From Conchocele bisecta (taxonomy: Eukaryota; Mollusca; Bivalvia; Lucinida; Thyasiridae), in assembly GCA_029237695.1 (NCBI GenBank), contig CM055272.1, positions 18,216,042 through 18,280,041 of the forward strand: a stretch of DNA of 64,000 bases, given 5' to 3'. The notes under the pieces are model-generated. The model made no database searches. It was not told where the DNA came from and worked only from the letters and a program-made list of their open reading frames with translations. Positions 9,890 to 20,455 of the stretch are shown here, in pieces; the first letter of the stretch is position 1; every line of letters begins with the position of its first letter. Made by a program: the position numbers and the translations under genes.

Positions 9890-10065
9890 TAACTACGTTG
9901 TCCCCAGGCAGTTAAGCTCCAGGGCCAAAAATGACGTGTCCCGGTGTTATTCACGTTGACAGTTCGGCACTCATCACTGTCCGATACACATGTTGTCGTC
10001 GTGGTTAAAACGCCGTTCAAATCGGCAACATATGGGTCTGGTTTACAAAATTGACCAGGCGACGT
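9890..10065 (-). other. Possible exon of an unrecognised cysteine-containing protein
   Basis: On the minus strand an open stretch reads FCKPDPYVADLNGVL, then a Thr run and CVSDSDECRTVNVNNTG. The composition is protein-like, unlike the AT-rich noise around it, and possible splice sites exist (acceptor ...aaaccag near 10043, donor gtgaat near 9954). I cannot name a family. A D-like repeat abuts the right side. Confidence 0.25.
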
Positions 10066-10227
10066 TTGCAACCAGTGCAGTCCCAGACCAGCATGCGCAG
10101 CCGCGCAGTCTGATCAGGGACTACACTGTTTGTCATTCAATCACTGAAGCATCCTTATTTCATTTTTAGTGTATATGCACAATGGAAATGGAGTAAGACA
10201 CAAGCGGCCGGCTTGGTGATCTGATGG

Positions 10228-10469
10228 CAGGATATACCCTAAGTAACTGAATGGGCTGCGATATGTTAATTTTGCAACCAATCCAATCATCGCAAAATGA
10301 TTTTCAGACTATTCCATTTATAAAAGGGGGTATTTCTTGTTCTCAAAAATATGAAACTTACTTTCAAACAGTGCAGATCCTGATGAGACGGCTCGTTACG
10401 AGCCGGCTCATCTGGATCTGCACTGTTTTCATAAACCGCTATAGCGTGCTTTCGGTTTCAAAGGGTTAA
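10228..10469 (+). mobile_element. E-family element
   Basis: Landmarks: ctaagtaactg, caaccaatccaat, and the centre gatgagacggctcgttacga / gagccggctcatctggatc, flanked by gtgcagatcc and ggatctgcac. The right end aaagggttaa is intact; the left ttaacccttt end is lost. Better copies (17893, 29141) show TTAA-CCCTTT..AAAGGG-TTAA, fitting a piggyBac-like source. Confidence 0.72.
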
Positions 10470-10509
10470 GTTAGACAGCAGATAAAAGGGCTACTAACTT
10501 ATGTTTATT

Positions 10510-11039
10510 AAAGGTACATTCCCACTCATCAGTAGGCACACACTGTTCTTTATAGGAATTAAATAAGTACATAATTGTGTCACTATTTCACCAGTTCTAA
10601 ACATTACGAGTGCCCGTGATACAGATATAATCATTTAGAATATTTATTTTACTGATAGTGACTCGCGGTGGTATCAGGCTATTTTAATAAGCAAATGACG
10701 CATGGTATTTTTTAATTATTTGTACTAATTAAATGTGTCACCTGAACAATAATATTTTCGACAGATTATAACGTACATGTATGATCATTGCACATCAACA
10801 AATAAATACAGATACTAAATAGTAATGTCCGTTAACTTTTTACGGAAACACAGTTATCGCCCTGATTTAAATTCACGTGTGTAAATTTACGTCTGATATA
10901 AAATGTATAATAATGCCAACCAATACGTGAATGGTGAATGGTGACTGGTGAATTAATGTTTATTTTGCCGGAAAATGTCTCAGATGATGTCTCTGATATG
11001 AAGAATAGTCTGTGCCTACTGAGTGGTCATGTACCTTTA
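10510..11039 (+). mobile_element. G-family element, full length
   Basis: Terminal inverted repeats aaaggtacattcccactca (left) and gagtggtcatgtaccttt (right), both next to TTAA. The interior carries taatcatttagaatattt, gactcgcggtggtatcaggc, gtccgttaac and aaatgtctcagatgatgtct. About 530 bp. Other copies: 15777, 18122, 40363, 63457. Confidence 0.82.
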
Positions 11040-11116
11040 ACCGTTATATACAATAAAGGCGATGTGTTTCAGATGATGCCTCAGATATACAACGTGTGGG
11101 TTGCTGAAATGCACAA

Positions 11117-11543
11117 TAATTCCAGCACAAAAATATTTACACAATTCCCTAACATTTGATTGGTCCGTTGCAAGTCTCCGTCCAAAATTTATATCCCAGT
11201 AAACTCCATGCCGAACTACTTTCCGTAACCGTCAGGCGCAGTTAAAATCATTCTTAAGAAAACGGAAAATAAACACATTTTCTTGATGAATTTATTTCAA
11301 ATGCTGGAATTATAAGGAATGAATGGCCTTTTTGTTGAATTTATCGGGGATATAAACTTGGAAAAGTCGCGGGAATACTGGACGAGGCCTTAACAAATTA
11401 CATTTTCGAGAAAAAAAAAATAAAAATTTTTGTTTTGATTTTTTTTTCGAAAATTATAATTTTTTATCACTTCGTCCAGTATTCCCGCGACTTTTCCAAG
11501 TTCATACCCCGATACATTCCACAAAATGCCATTCATTCCTATA
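11117..11543 (+). mobile_element. F-family element with an AT-rich insert at the hairpin tip
   Basis: F1 (taattccagcac to gctggaattat) followed by F2 (aggaatgaatggcc to ggcattcattcct). The tip of the F2 hairpin, after gacgaggcc, is replaced by about 75 bases of A/T-rich sequence (taacaaattacattttcgag to tttttatcac) that itself folds and resembles the interior of M elements. Confidence 0.8.
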
Positions 11544-11844
11544 GTAAATGACATAACTCACATAGTAATCAATCGCACCATTTTATTTGATTAAATTACC
11601 AACAACATGTGTAATAGTCAAGTGCACACTATCAGATGGACACTATGATGAAACGGGGGAGATAACTTGGCTCGGCATAATTCGGCATTTTTGCTATAGA
11701 AACATATGTGACAGAAAAGAAACATTCTCAAATTCCTTTTATGTTTTTGTTTTGAAATGATCATATAATGCCACAATTATAAATAAATTCCCATTATAGA
11801 GGCTAGTGAAATTAATTTAAATTAAATAACAAGCGCTACTTGTA
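11544..11844. other. Intergenic, nothing recognised
   Basis: AT-rich, no repeat or exon identified. Confidence 0.35.
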
Positions 11845-12300
11845 CAAGGTGTGGGATCACGTGGTTTCCGAACCCGATTTTCCGACGTGACGTAATATGT
11901 GACGTCATTTTTACAGTAGATTTAAAACAAACGGACGGATTTTGATGATATGAAGTTACCAAATACGATGGCATACGTGTTTTATAGGTGCTCTGAAAGT
12001 TCTTTACAATAACTTTAATATAAATTTCACAAAGAATCGAGTACCGTTTATTTCTGACATTCACGTGCTGTAGTTTTTGTTTACATTTACAGTAACCGAT
12101 TATTTGTCAAAACGACATAATTATGAGATAAAAGCCGCCTATACAATAAAGGGAAACGTGTACATCATTTGTTGCGGTATATTTCATAAAAATATGTCAT
12201 TCCATTAGAGAGATATTAAAGGAAATCTACTGTAAACTGTTTAACACATCTATAAAACATGACGTTATGCCGTTCGGAAACCACGTGATCCCACACCTTG
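11845..12300. mobile_element. T-family foldback element
   Basis: Terminal inverted repeats caaggtgtgggatcacgtgg and ccacgtgatcccacaccttg, extending into tttccgaac / gttcggaaa. The interior has gtgacgtaatatgtgacgtc and a dyad based on gaaagttctttacaa. The second copy is at 51716-52136. The ends contain a CACGTG E-box on each side. Confidence 0.85.
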
Positions 12301-12306
12301 CTATAC

Positions 12307-12842
12307 TGGGCCCGGTTGTTCAAAACACCTGGGCCCGGTTGTTCAAAACACCAGTTAGCTTAACGGACTTTAAAATCCTTAACGGACTGTTAAATCCTTA
12401 ACTGAATTAACAGTCCGTTAAGCTAACGGATGTTTTGAACAACCGGCCCAGTTAGCTTAACGGACTGTTAAATCCTTAACTGAATGGTTAAAATCTCTGT
12501 TAAACAGAGATTTTAACTTTAACAGAGATTTTAACCATTCAGTTAAGGATTTAACAGTCCGTTAAGCTAACGGATGTTTTGAACAACCGGGCCCAGTTAG
12601 CTTAACGGACTGTTAAATCCTTAACGGACTGTTAAATCCTTAACTGAATGGTTAAAATCTCTGTTAAACTAACTGAATCTTTGAGCAACCGGGCCCAGTT
12701 AGCTTAACGGACTGTTAAATCCTTAATGGACTGTTAAATCCTTAACTGAATGGTTAAACTCTCTGTTAACAGAGATTTTAACCATTCAGTTAAGGATTTA
12801 ACAGTCCGTTAAGCTAACTGAAGCTTTGAGCAACCGGGCCCA
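12307..12842. repeat. W-family cluster of nested inverted repeats
   Basis: Repeated blocks gggcccggttgttcaaaac, gttagcttaacggactgtta, aatccttaactgaatggtta and their reverse complements alternate, forming at least three hairpins in succession (for example tctctgttaaacagaga at 12496-12511). The cluster ends with gcaaccgggcccag. This appears to be several copies of one short foldback element stacked or rearranged. Confidence 0.8.
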
Positions 12843-12845
12843 GGT

Positions 12846-13042
12846 TGGTGGATTAGCTCAGTAGGTAGAGCGTCGGATGTTCGATTCCCACACTCGACCC
12901 GCTGCCTGCGGCCGATTCTGCGTGTCCTTGAGCACGACAACTTCGTGCTAGTCTAGTCCTATCGGATGGGGACTTAACTAGTCGGTCTCTATATGCAAGG
13001 ACATCGAGCCAGTGCCATCGTTAAATCAAATCATTTACATTT
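12846..13042 (+). mobile_element. tRNA-derived SINE, copy 1
   Basis: The head has an A-box-like tagctcagtaggtagagcg and, only about 8 bases later, a B-box-like gttcgattccc; about 25 bases between the boxes are missing compared with copy 2. The body (gtgtccttgagcacgacaac, ttcgtgctagtctagtccta, gtcggtctctatatgcaagg, catcgagccagtg) matches the copy at 45332-45523. It ends around cgttaaatcaaa. The spacing would spoil a pol III promoter. Confidence 0.82.
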
Positions 13043-13215
13043 AACGCTACTTATCTTTCTGTATTAACAGCATTAGTTGTTACCAATTCCCGATTTTTTT
13101 TCTAGGCGACTTCTAGGTACAATTCAGAAATACGATACAAATCTACAATTAAATTATTTTTCCTAATCTAGTTCATCTGACTTTCCATTTGCAATTCTCC
13201 CATAGCTACATACCT

Positions 13216-13288
13216 AACCCGAATTATCTGTCTGTAACGCAGGGCGACATACAAATCGTCCAGCGTTACAGACAGAGAATTCGGGTTA
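13216..13288. repeat. Inverted repeat
   Basis: aacccgaattatctgtctgt..aacgc pairs with gcgtt..acagacagagaattcggg around a spacer agggcgacatacaaatcgtcca. The arms are 25 bases with one mismatch. No second copy is seen in the window. Confidence 0.7.
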
Positions 13289-13884
13289 CATGTACTACAG
13301 ACCCTGATGACCCGAACAAAACATTTATATCCGCATATTCGGCTGCAGGAACGTGCTAGTTGATCATGAGCTACACAGAAGACAATAAATAAATGAATAC
13401 CATTCATATGCCTGCGGTTTAGACGACTTGCAACAAAAGATGATCGTACGACATTTTCAACTAATGTAGATACGGATTACCACGCACCGTCCTACTGTCT
13501 GTTCCACATGTTTCTGCCGAAGAACCTTTGGCTATTAAACACAATTAATCTAAAAAATATTTAAATTTAAGTAATTGTCATCAATAATAAAAAAGGCACC
13601 CTCCCCATTTTCTATTTGATGACCTCCCATCAAGTATTGATTTCAAATGTGAAATAACGATTTTCATATGGGAATTTGGTGTCTTCCTGATTCTCCCACT
13701 TTCCTTAAAATGGGGCTGTTTTGAAAGTGGGAGAACCTGGAATTGTGTACAGATAATATTGTTGTTATAAGCATAGCCTTGGGGGAAATTGGGACTATGC
13801 TCTGTATCAACTTTGAATTGTGAATTATGAAGGGAAAACGTGAAATCAGCATAGAAAATAGTTAATTGCATTTGTAATCTTCAA
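13289..13884. other. Intergenic, nothing recognised
   Basis: Contains two related tracts around cccactttcc / gaaagtgggaga (13699-13733) that can pair. Otherwise nothing seen. Confidence 0.35.
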
Positions 13885-13887
13885 TTC

Positions 13888-13902
13888 TTTATTTTCTTTA
13901 TT
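13888..13902 (-). terminator. Two AATAAA polyadenylation signals
   Basis: On the minus strand AATAAA occurs at 13893-13888 and 13902-13897, about 235 bases beyond the stop codon at 14132. The position is right for the 3' end of the gene whose last exon is at 14132-14278. Confidence 0.4.
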
Positions 13903-14131
13903 TTTCTTATTTCTTCATACAATAATTATTGGTATATTCCCTTATATAACGCTAAGTTTTAGAATATTTAATATTTTAATAAGCAAAAACATGTGGACAA
14001 CAGTGAATATATGTAATCATGGCTGATCAGGGTCTGCACAATTCAGTTCAATTCACACACTGTGTCACTGTGCAGTCAGTATAATGTCATTGTTTCAGTG
14101 AACGGTGCCGGATACCATATCATAATTATAT

Positions 14132-14278
14132 TCAGATGTGTAGTAGGTGTGATGCTGCGTCGGCATACTCCAGTGTCGTCAGCTCACCCGTCTGTAGACG
14201 CATCTTCAACTGGCCAAGTCGCTGATCAATGAGACGGTATCGTCTCCGTTTCAGAGGGCGGGCACCACCTGCCTGGAA
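14132..14278 (-). CDS. Probable last exon of an unrecognised gene
   Basis: Forty-eight codons and a TGA stop, reading FQAGGARPLKRRRYRLIDQR and ending EYADAASHLLHI, behind a good acceptor (attctgcag). The peptide is basic, then amphipathic (LGQLKMRLQTGELTTLEYAD looks helical), and codon use is GC-rich compared with its flanks. A 3' UTR of about 235 bases with AATAAA follows. I do not recognise the family. Upstream exons were not found, and a LINE endonuclease fragment lies on the opposite strand just upstream. Confidence 0.45.
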   Translation of the reverse strand, partial: FQAGGARPLKRRRYRLIDQRLGQLKMRLQTGELTTLEYADAASHLLHI

Positions 14279-14361
14279 CTGCAGAATCTTGATGCACGAT
14301 GCTGCTTCAATTTGTTTCAATATCTCGATTATAGCAAAAATGTTTACTTGTAAAACAATCA

Positions 14362-14873
14362 TTACTCCCACAGGTGACCTTACTTGACACAGCGTCGCAA
14401 TTTGTTCTGTTTCTAAATATTGCTGGTGTTCATATAGGAAACAGAAGATATTGCAACACTCTGCTTGGTACGGTATATATCCCACCGGAGGGCTCCCTGT
14501 ACACAGACGGAGATTGGAACATTGAAATAGAAAATGAACTTTCTCGATTATGCAACATTTACGACGAAGTCTGTCTAGTTGGAGACTTCAACAGTAGAAC
14601 AAAAATATTATGCGATCATTTACAAGACAATGATTATATCACAGAATTCATTGACGATGAGGATATTGCAAATTTCATGTGCAGCAGCCAAATGTTAGCA
14701 GATGCAAATATTCTCATCATCTCATGGACAGGGCATCCTGTGATATCGGCAAACCCAATAACTGGGGATATAAGTTAATAGATTTGTGTAAATCTACAAA
14801 TCTACAAATCTGTACATTGCCAATGGGCGTATGGGATGTGATAAGGGCGTTGGAAAAGTGACATGTAATGGTC
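14362..14873 (+). pseudogene. Non-LTR retrotransposon endonuclease (EEP) domain fragment
   Basis: Translation gives LLGTVYIPPEGSLYTDGDWN, then CLVGDFNSRT, then, in another frame, NNWGYKLIDLCKSTNLQICT, and in a third NGRMGCDKGVGKVTCNG. This is the order of the apurinic-type endonuclease domain of LINEs, including the catalytic GDFN. The N-terminal catalytic Asn and Glu and the C-terminal SDH are missing, and at least two frameshifts are present. It ends abruptly at the edge of a V element. Confidence 0.85.
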
Positions 14874-15275
14874 TATGGGAATTTAACATGGGGGAAAAAG
14901 TGGTAAGGAAGTGTGGGAGGAGTCAAAAAACGATTTTTTTTGGAAATTGACTCCGAAACCTGACTAGATAGCTTGGATATGATCTAACTAAGAAAACAAA
15001 AGTTAAATTTTAAAAATCGGTCCAGTATTTCTAAAATTGAAAATAATTTCCCCATGTTAAATCCCCATAGACATCTTCCCCATGTTAAATCCCCATAGAC
15101 ATCTTCACGGAGTCTTCACGGAGTGAAGATGTCTATGGGGATTTAACATGGGCAAATTATTTTTTCGCAATAAAATCAATATTTGACCAAATTTCACGAA
15201 ATAAAAAAAGAAATCTTGTTTTTGAATGTTTATATAGCCGTAAAATTTGGGCAGCTTTCGTGAAACAGACAGTAA
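14871..15275. mobile_element. V-family foldback element, left-truncated
   Basis: Begins at tctatgggaatttaacatgg (an internal position in V), has the central gaagatgtctatggggattt dyad and ends gcagctttcgtgaaacagac. A 20-base tract (ccccatgttaaatccccata) is repeated in tandem at 15051-15093. The outer left arm is lacking. Confidence 0.75.
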
Positions 15276-15776
15276 GAGACCAAAGGTTAGAACGTATGTA
15301 GCTTGCTTCAGTGACGAACATCGTCTGTCCTGATCACATTACACAAGTTGATCTGGGGGTGGGAATGGTGGAAGGGGAAGGGGGGGGGGGGGGGTCCCAA
15401 CCAGATTGCGTGGACCTGACTAAACTTTCTTGTAAACACTTATTTTATTTACAATTATTGCAGCATAAATGTAAATCCATCAATTTAAATTTCCAGACGA
15501 TTCTAAATTTGCACTTACGAACTACTTAGTCGTACGAAGTTTTGTGAAACGGGCTGCAGGTTACGTCAATCACAAACGTTGCATAGGGTCTGTTCTTGTT
15601 GACACTTAGTGACCGTAATGAAACCGATGACAACTCAAAATATCGGACTCACAGCTGTTGCCACTAATACATGTACATCCATGTGCTGGCAATGCACTGG
15701 ATCGCGGCTAACGAAATGGACATTAAACATGTGTGACCAGTGTAGATATCCTTGCCACCAATGCAGTGTGTTTATT
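15276..15776. other. Intergenic with a 15-G tract and an R-family half
   Basis: A run of 15 G at 15380-15394 lies in a G-rich context. At 15495-15560, cgattctaaatttgcactta and gtcgtacgaagttttgtgaa match the right half of R elements (40174, 51371). Nothing else is assignable. Confidence 0.5.
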
Positions 15777-16201
15777 AAAGGTGCATGCCCACCAATTAAG
15801 CAGAAAATGTTCTTTATAGGATTTAAATAAGTGTATAATTGTGTCACTATTCTCATGATTCCACCAGTTCCAAAAAGTACGAGTGCCCGCTATACAGATA
15901 TAATCATTTAGTAATGTTTATTTTACTGATAGTGACGCGCGGTGGTATCTGGCTATTGTCATATGCAAACGAGGCATGATATTTTGTAATTATCTACACT
16001 AATTAAATGAATCAGCTGAAAAATAATATTAGATTATAAAGTATGATCTTCGCACATCAAAAAATAAATACGGATAATAAATAGCAATGTCCGTTAACAT
16101 TTTAAGGAAACACGGTTATCGCCCCTGATATATGCCAGAAAATGTCTCAGATGATGTCTCTGATATAGAGAACATTTTGTGCCTTATGTACCTACCTTTA
16201 A
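15777..16201 (+). mobile_element. G-family element, internally shortened
   Basis: Starts aaaggtgcatgcccacca next to TTA and ends tatgtacctacctttaa. It shows gacgcgcggtggtatctggc, gtccgttaac, acggttatcgcccctgat and aaatgtctcagatgatgtct, but lacks the usual aatgaatgtttattttgcc portion. Confidence 0.75.
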
Positions 16202-16739
16202 TACAGTGACATATTGGTAAAACACAAGTTATTTAGGTGCATAAAGAATGCTCGATTGACGGAATGGCGACCAGAGTATGCCCTGATCAGACAGTGTGGA
16301 TGCGCAGGTTGATCTTGGTCTATGCTGGTCGTACACGTCGTAAGGTGCGTTTTCTCATCCGGGGCGAGGGGCATATGGGATCAAAAGGGGCATTACGTGT
16401 TTGGCATCAGAGTAGTCCGGTATGATCAGGGCCGAGGTTGGTCGCCATTCAGTCACAAACATAGCTTTGCGGCTGTTGATCAATCGACGGCGAATATTTA
16501 ATATAGGGACGAGAGTATTATAAATGTGGTCCGTGGGTTGAAGCCAGAAATTTGCGGAGATAAGGCACACTTTCTTATGTACATTGTACCTGTATGAAAT
16601 ATATAACAAAGGCAAACGCTGTCGACTCGTCCCATTCCATGTGATGTCCGCTCTGCCTGCTTCTATCCGTATATACTGTATCTGCTTAAATTAGGATAGA
16701 GGATTACACCGAGGATGTATGTGGTTTGTTAACCCTGAC
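16202..16739. other. Intergenic with a diverged D-like stretch
   Basis: At 16253-16335, attgacggaatggcgaccag and ctgatcagacagtgtggatg recall D elements, but the rest does not align. No exon seen. Confidence 0.4.
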
Positions 16740-16975
16740 ACCGCTATCTTAATGTTTCTGTCGTCAGCTGTTTATTTTCTATTTTCCATTTGTATCATGA
16801 AAAACATGCTTTGACAGCACTTTATAATAATTTACAACATGCTTTGATAGCACTTCAGAATCATTTCCATTGGAAATGATTCTGAAGTGCTGTCAAACCA
16901 TGTTTGTATTTAGAAATAAGGCAAGATATAAAAGCAACATCAGACGACAAGTGTTGTGTGTAGCGGTATAAGGGT
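16740..16975 (+). mobile_element. B-family foldback element
   Basis: Centre catttccattggaaatg with arms gatagcacttcagaat / attctgaagtgctgtc. A partial repeat of the left arm (aacatgctttgacagcactt, then again aacatgctttgatagcactt) precedes the centre. Outer part gtcgtcagctg / cagacgacaag. Confidence 0.72.
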
Positions 16976-17381
16976 TAATAACAAATAAATACCACTGTTA
17001 AAATAGTTATTTAAGAATTTTGTTGAGCATGAAAATGCATGAATTCAAACTTGAAAATCTCCGTATCAAAATTTTTAAAAGTGCCGCGCTTAATAATAAA
17101 ACTTGTGTTAAAAGAACCCGATAAACGCTATATATACATACATCAGTTGCAAATCTTGCACAATGGACGGAAAATACGTTTTGGAATCGAAATTATACAG
17201 AAAATTATACAAAAACGGTTGCTACTAGGAAGGATAGCGTATACAACAGGGAGTAATAAACGGTGTCAAATGATATGGCTACATTGTGCTAGCAATTATT
17301 CAACATAACATTGGGAGGAAATACAGTGTCTTTGTATCAGATATATACCGGCCATGGTACACTTTACTGGAAACACGAGTT
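16976..17381. other. Intergenic, nothing recognised
   Basis: AT-rich, with a weak open frame (17039-17308) of low-complexity composition that I do not take as coding. Confidence 0.35.
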
Positions 17382-17583
17382 ACACAACCGCCTGCGTTAA
17401 ACTTGCCATTATGTCAATGTTTCTCAATATATATTGGCAATCTCAACTCGCAATCAAACAGTTAACACAGTAACACAGCTCAGGCTCAGTCAATTAATAT
17501 GATTGGTTTCAGGCGCAATATTCAAGCATTCTGAAAGAAAACAATTGACAACTATTGGCAAGATTAACACAGGAGGTGGTGCA
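17382..17583. mobile_element. K-family element
   Basis: Left end acacaaccgcctgcgttaaa and right end ggcaagattaacacaggagg form imperfect inverted repeats. The interior has atgtttctcaatatatattg, ggcaatctcaactcgcaatc and gctcaggctcagtcaatta. Other copies: 26478, 39200, 54153. Confidence 0.72.
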
Positions 17584-17892
17584 AGTGGACTTAACGGGGA
17601 GTAAAAACAAATTCCAATGGATATGGCTACACTGCGCTAGCAGTTATTGAACCAACGGGAAAAAAACGTTCCCTCTCTATTGTGACCGTTTAAATGGGCA
17701 GCCAATCAGTGTTGCTCATTGAAACGATCGTAATTTAGATGGAATGTGAAACACCGCACCGTCCTGTTGGAGTCTACGCGTTGGAAACAGAGCCCGTCGG
17801 TCGGCTTAGTGATAGAATAGTATATATAATATACTGTTTTAGACATGTAGAAAACAAAACCATCAGCAGTCATTGCTAGTCGCTTTGTATTT
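17584..17892. other. Intergenic, nothing recognised
   Basis: No repeat or gene identified. Confidence 0.35.
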
Positions 17893-18122
17893 AACCCTTT
17901 CACCCCTAAGTAACTGGAATGGATTTTAATATGTTAATTGTGCAACCAATCCAACCGTCACAAACTGGTTTTCAGACTAGTCCATTTATGAAAAGGGGAT
18001 ATTTTTTTGTTCTCAAAAATATATTACTTTCAAAAAGTGCACATCCTGATGAGACGGCTCGTTACGAGCCGGCTCATCTGGATCTACACTGTTTGCATAA
18101 ACGGCTATTGGTTAAATGGTTA
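17893..18122 (+). mobile_element. E-family element, complete
   Basis: Begins ttaaccctttcacccctaag and ends with a degraded gttaaatggttaa. Centre gatgagacggctcgttacga / gccggctcatctggatct. Shares its right end with the TTAA of the next G element. Confidence 0.78.
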
Positions 18123-18650
18123 AAGGTACATGCCCACTCAGTAGGTACACAATGTCCTTTATAGGAATTACATCAGATAGTTTTGTATATTCTGTAGATA
18201 TGACATTTTCTGGCAAAATAAACATTCATTCACCATTACCCCACGTATTGATTGACATTATTAAACCTTTTATATCAGACGTAAATTTCCACACTGATAT
18301 CAGGAGCGATAACCGTGTTTCCTTAAAATGTTAACGGACATTACTATGTTGACTCTGTATTTATTTTTTGTTGTGCAATGATCATACTTTATAATCTGTC
18401 GGAACATATTATTTTTCAGGTGACGCATTTAGTTAGTATAAATAATTAAAACTATCATGTCTCATTTGCATATGAAAATAGCCCGATACCACCGCGAGTC
18501 ACTATCAGTAAAATAAATATTACTAAATGAGTATACCTGTATAGCGGCGACTCGTAATCTTTAGAAATGGTGGAATAGTGACACAATTATACACTTATTT
18601 AATTCCTTTACAGAACAGTTTGTGCCTACTGAGTGGGCATGTACCTTTAA
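18122..18650 (-). mobile_element. G-family element, complete, reverse orientation
   Basis: aaaggtacatgcccactcag at the left and ctgagtgggcatgtaccttt at the right, both beside TTAA. The interior reads gacattttctggcaaaataa, cattcattcaccattacccc, gataaccgtgtttcctta, ataccaccgcgagtcacta. This copy shows the uninterrupted site that is occupied by F in the copy at 63457. Confidence 0.85.
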
Positions 18651-18944
18651 TGAAAAACATGTATAGTCATTGTTTAATCACTTTGTATGTATTGATTACC
18701 GTAGTGTTATTTGTTATGTTCTGGTTTTAGCAACCTGTGCTATTTAGTCGCGTATGCGAGAGAGCATTTCTATAAACTTGCTTTCAATCCAATCCCACGT
18801 GCATAATACTGTATATATTACATGTATTATTGCTTCCGAACTTGCAATATATCTATATATATATACATATATCTAAGACAATACATACAGAGTGATTAAA
18901 CTATGATTGCAAATGGTTTAGTTTGCTGTATTGTCTAAAACGCT
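18651..18944. other. Intergenic with an (AT)n tract
   Basis: Short alternating AT/ATAT tract at 18852-18877; otherwise unassigned. Confidence 0.35.
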
Positions 18945-19028
18945 ATATCGATGGTCTAGTAACATAAGGTCGTAAGTGCTATGCTAAAGCATAGCACTTA
19001 CGACCTTATGTTACTAGACCATCGATAT
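18945..19028. repeat. Perfect 40-bp hairpin with 4-base loop
   Basis: Bases 18945-18984 are the exact reverse complement of 18989-19028, separated only by taaa. The arm starts atatcgatggtctagtaaca and ends gtaagtgctatgc. No other copy is seen in the window. Perfect pairing implies a recent origin or conservation of the fold. Confidence 0.92.
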
Positions 19029-19189
19029 TATACCATCCTATCACCAAGCCGCCCGCCTGTGGTTGGACGATGATGCTGTTTTCTGTGTTAAGTAGTGACG
19101 CCGCGGGTAGTTTAAATACCGGGATACCCGCGCTTCATTACTTCGACATAGTCGCAGCCCTACGACACCGTTTTTATGTGATCCTGCAC

Positions 19190-19267
19190 ATTAAAGGGTT
19201 CAGTGAAAGATGGGAGATAACTCCGTCGCGGAGTTATCCTCCTTATTTCATTGACCCCTTCAATTAA
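19190..19267. repeat. Small foldback around gataactccg
   Basis: ttaaagggttcagtgaaa at the left pairs imperfectly with tttcattgaccccttcaatt at the right, and the centre gataactccg-tcg-cggagttatc is perfect. Probably a short MITE. Confidence 0.6.
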
Positions 19268-19449
19268 CGCAATCTCCAGGCGAGGGAAACACGGGATGTT
19301 GTTATCATCATCGCAAAAGTGGAAACGCGTGTGGCAGGTGAGTTAATTTCCCTTTGACTGCAAAGGGCATCTATAGAGCCGTTCGATTTTACACGTCCAG
19401 AGAAAGACAGCTTAATTGCATTTTCTTGTTTAGTTAGTTGTCCGCTCTC

Positions 19450-20455
19450 TTGTCAATAACGGAGTAGCAGGAACCAGAGGTATGTTATGGTGTACGAACG
19501 GGGTCAAAACTAAATTTACAGGTGCAGCTATAAACATATACAGGTGCACCTGTAAATATACAGCTGCACCTGTAGTTTTATAGCTGCACCTGTAAATGTA
19601 TAGGTGCACCTAAAAAGTACAACTGCATCCTGTTAGTTTTATAGCTGCACCTGTAAATGTATAGCTGCACAAAATGTGTAGCTGCACCTGTAATTATACA
19701 TCTGATTGGAGCAGACTTTTGACCCAGGCAAATCAATATACAGGTGCAGCTGTATCTTTTACAGGTGCAGCTGTATTTTTACAGGTGCAGCTGTATATTT
19801 ACAGGTGCAGCTGTAATATTTACAGGTGCACCTGTATATTTACAGGTGCACCTGTATATTTTTATAGCTGCACCTATAAATTTAGTTTTGACCCTGTTCG
19901 TACACCATACTCTTGTCAATAACGGAGTAGCAGGAACCAGAGGTATGTTATGGTGTACGAACGGGGTCAAAACTAAATTTACAGGTGCAGCTATACAAAT
20001 ATACAGGTGCACCTGTAAATATGCAGGTGTGGCTGTAAAAAATACAGCTGCACCTGTATATATACAGCTGCACCTGTACAAATACAGCTGCACCTGTAAA
20101 ACATACAGCTGCATTTGTAAATATACAGATGCACTTGTAAAAATGCAGCTGCACCTGTAAAAAATACAGCTGCACCTGTACTTTTATAGCTGTACCTGTA
20201 AATGTACAGCTGCACCTGTAAAATGTACAGCTGCACCTGTACTTTTATAGCTGTACCTGTAAATGTACAGCTGCACCTGTAAAATGTACAGCTGCAGCTG
20301 TAAATGTATAGGTGCACCTGCAAAAAATACAGCTGCACCTGTAAAAATACAGCTGCAACTGCAATTATACATCTGATATATATATTTACAGGTCCACCTG
20401 TATATTTTTATAGCTGCACCTGTAAATTTAGTTTTGACCCCATTCTACACCATAC
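19450..20455. repeat. I-family: two tandem copies of a CAGGTG/CAGCTG array element
   Basis: Each copy has a lead-in ctcttgtcaataacggagta (19450 and 19911), a left end tggtgtacgaacggggtcaa followed by aactaaatttacagg, an array of roughly 20-base units (acaggtgcagctgtatttt type, mixed orientations), and a right end cctgtaaatttagttttgac then ccc..gtacaccata. The lead-in is repeated as well, so the whole 460-bp block was duplicated and the arrays then changed length (copy 2 is about 80 bases longer). The array contains dozens of CAGGTG and CAGCTG hexamers. Confidence 0.88.

Noticed and set aside
12846..12905. Functional tRNA gene
   Set aside because: Box A and box B are too close, there is no complete cloverleaf, and a SINE body follows.
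14374..14778. 134-codon frame taken as a host gene
   Set aside because: YIPPEGSLYTDGDWN and GDFNSRT identify it as a LINE endonuclease fragment with frameshifts.
19744..20372. Several overlapping frames rich in LQVQLYIYRCS repeats
   Set aside because: They are translations of the CAGGTG/CAGCTG array in both strands and all frames; array periodicity explains them.
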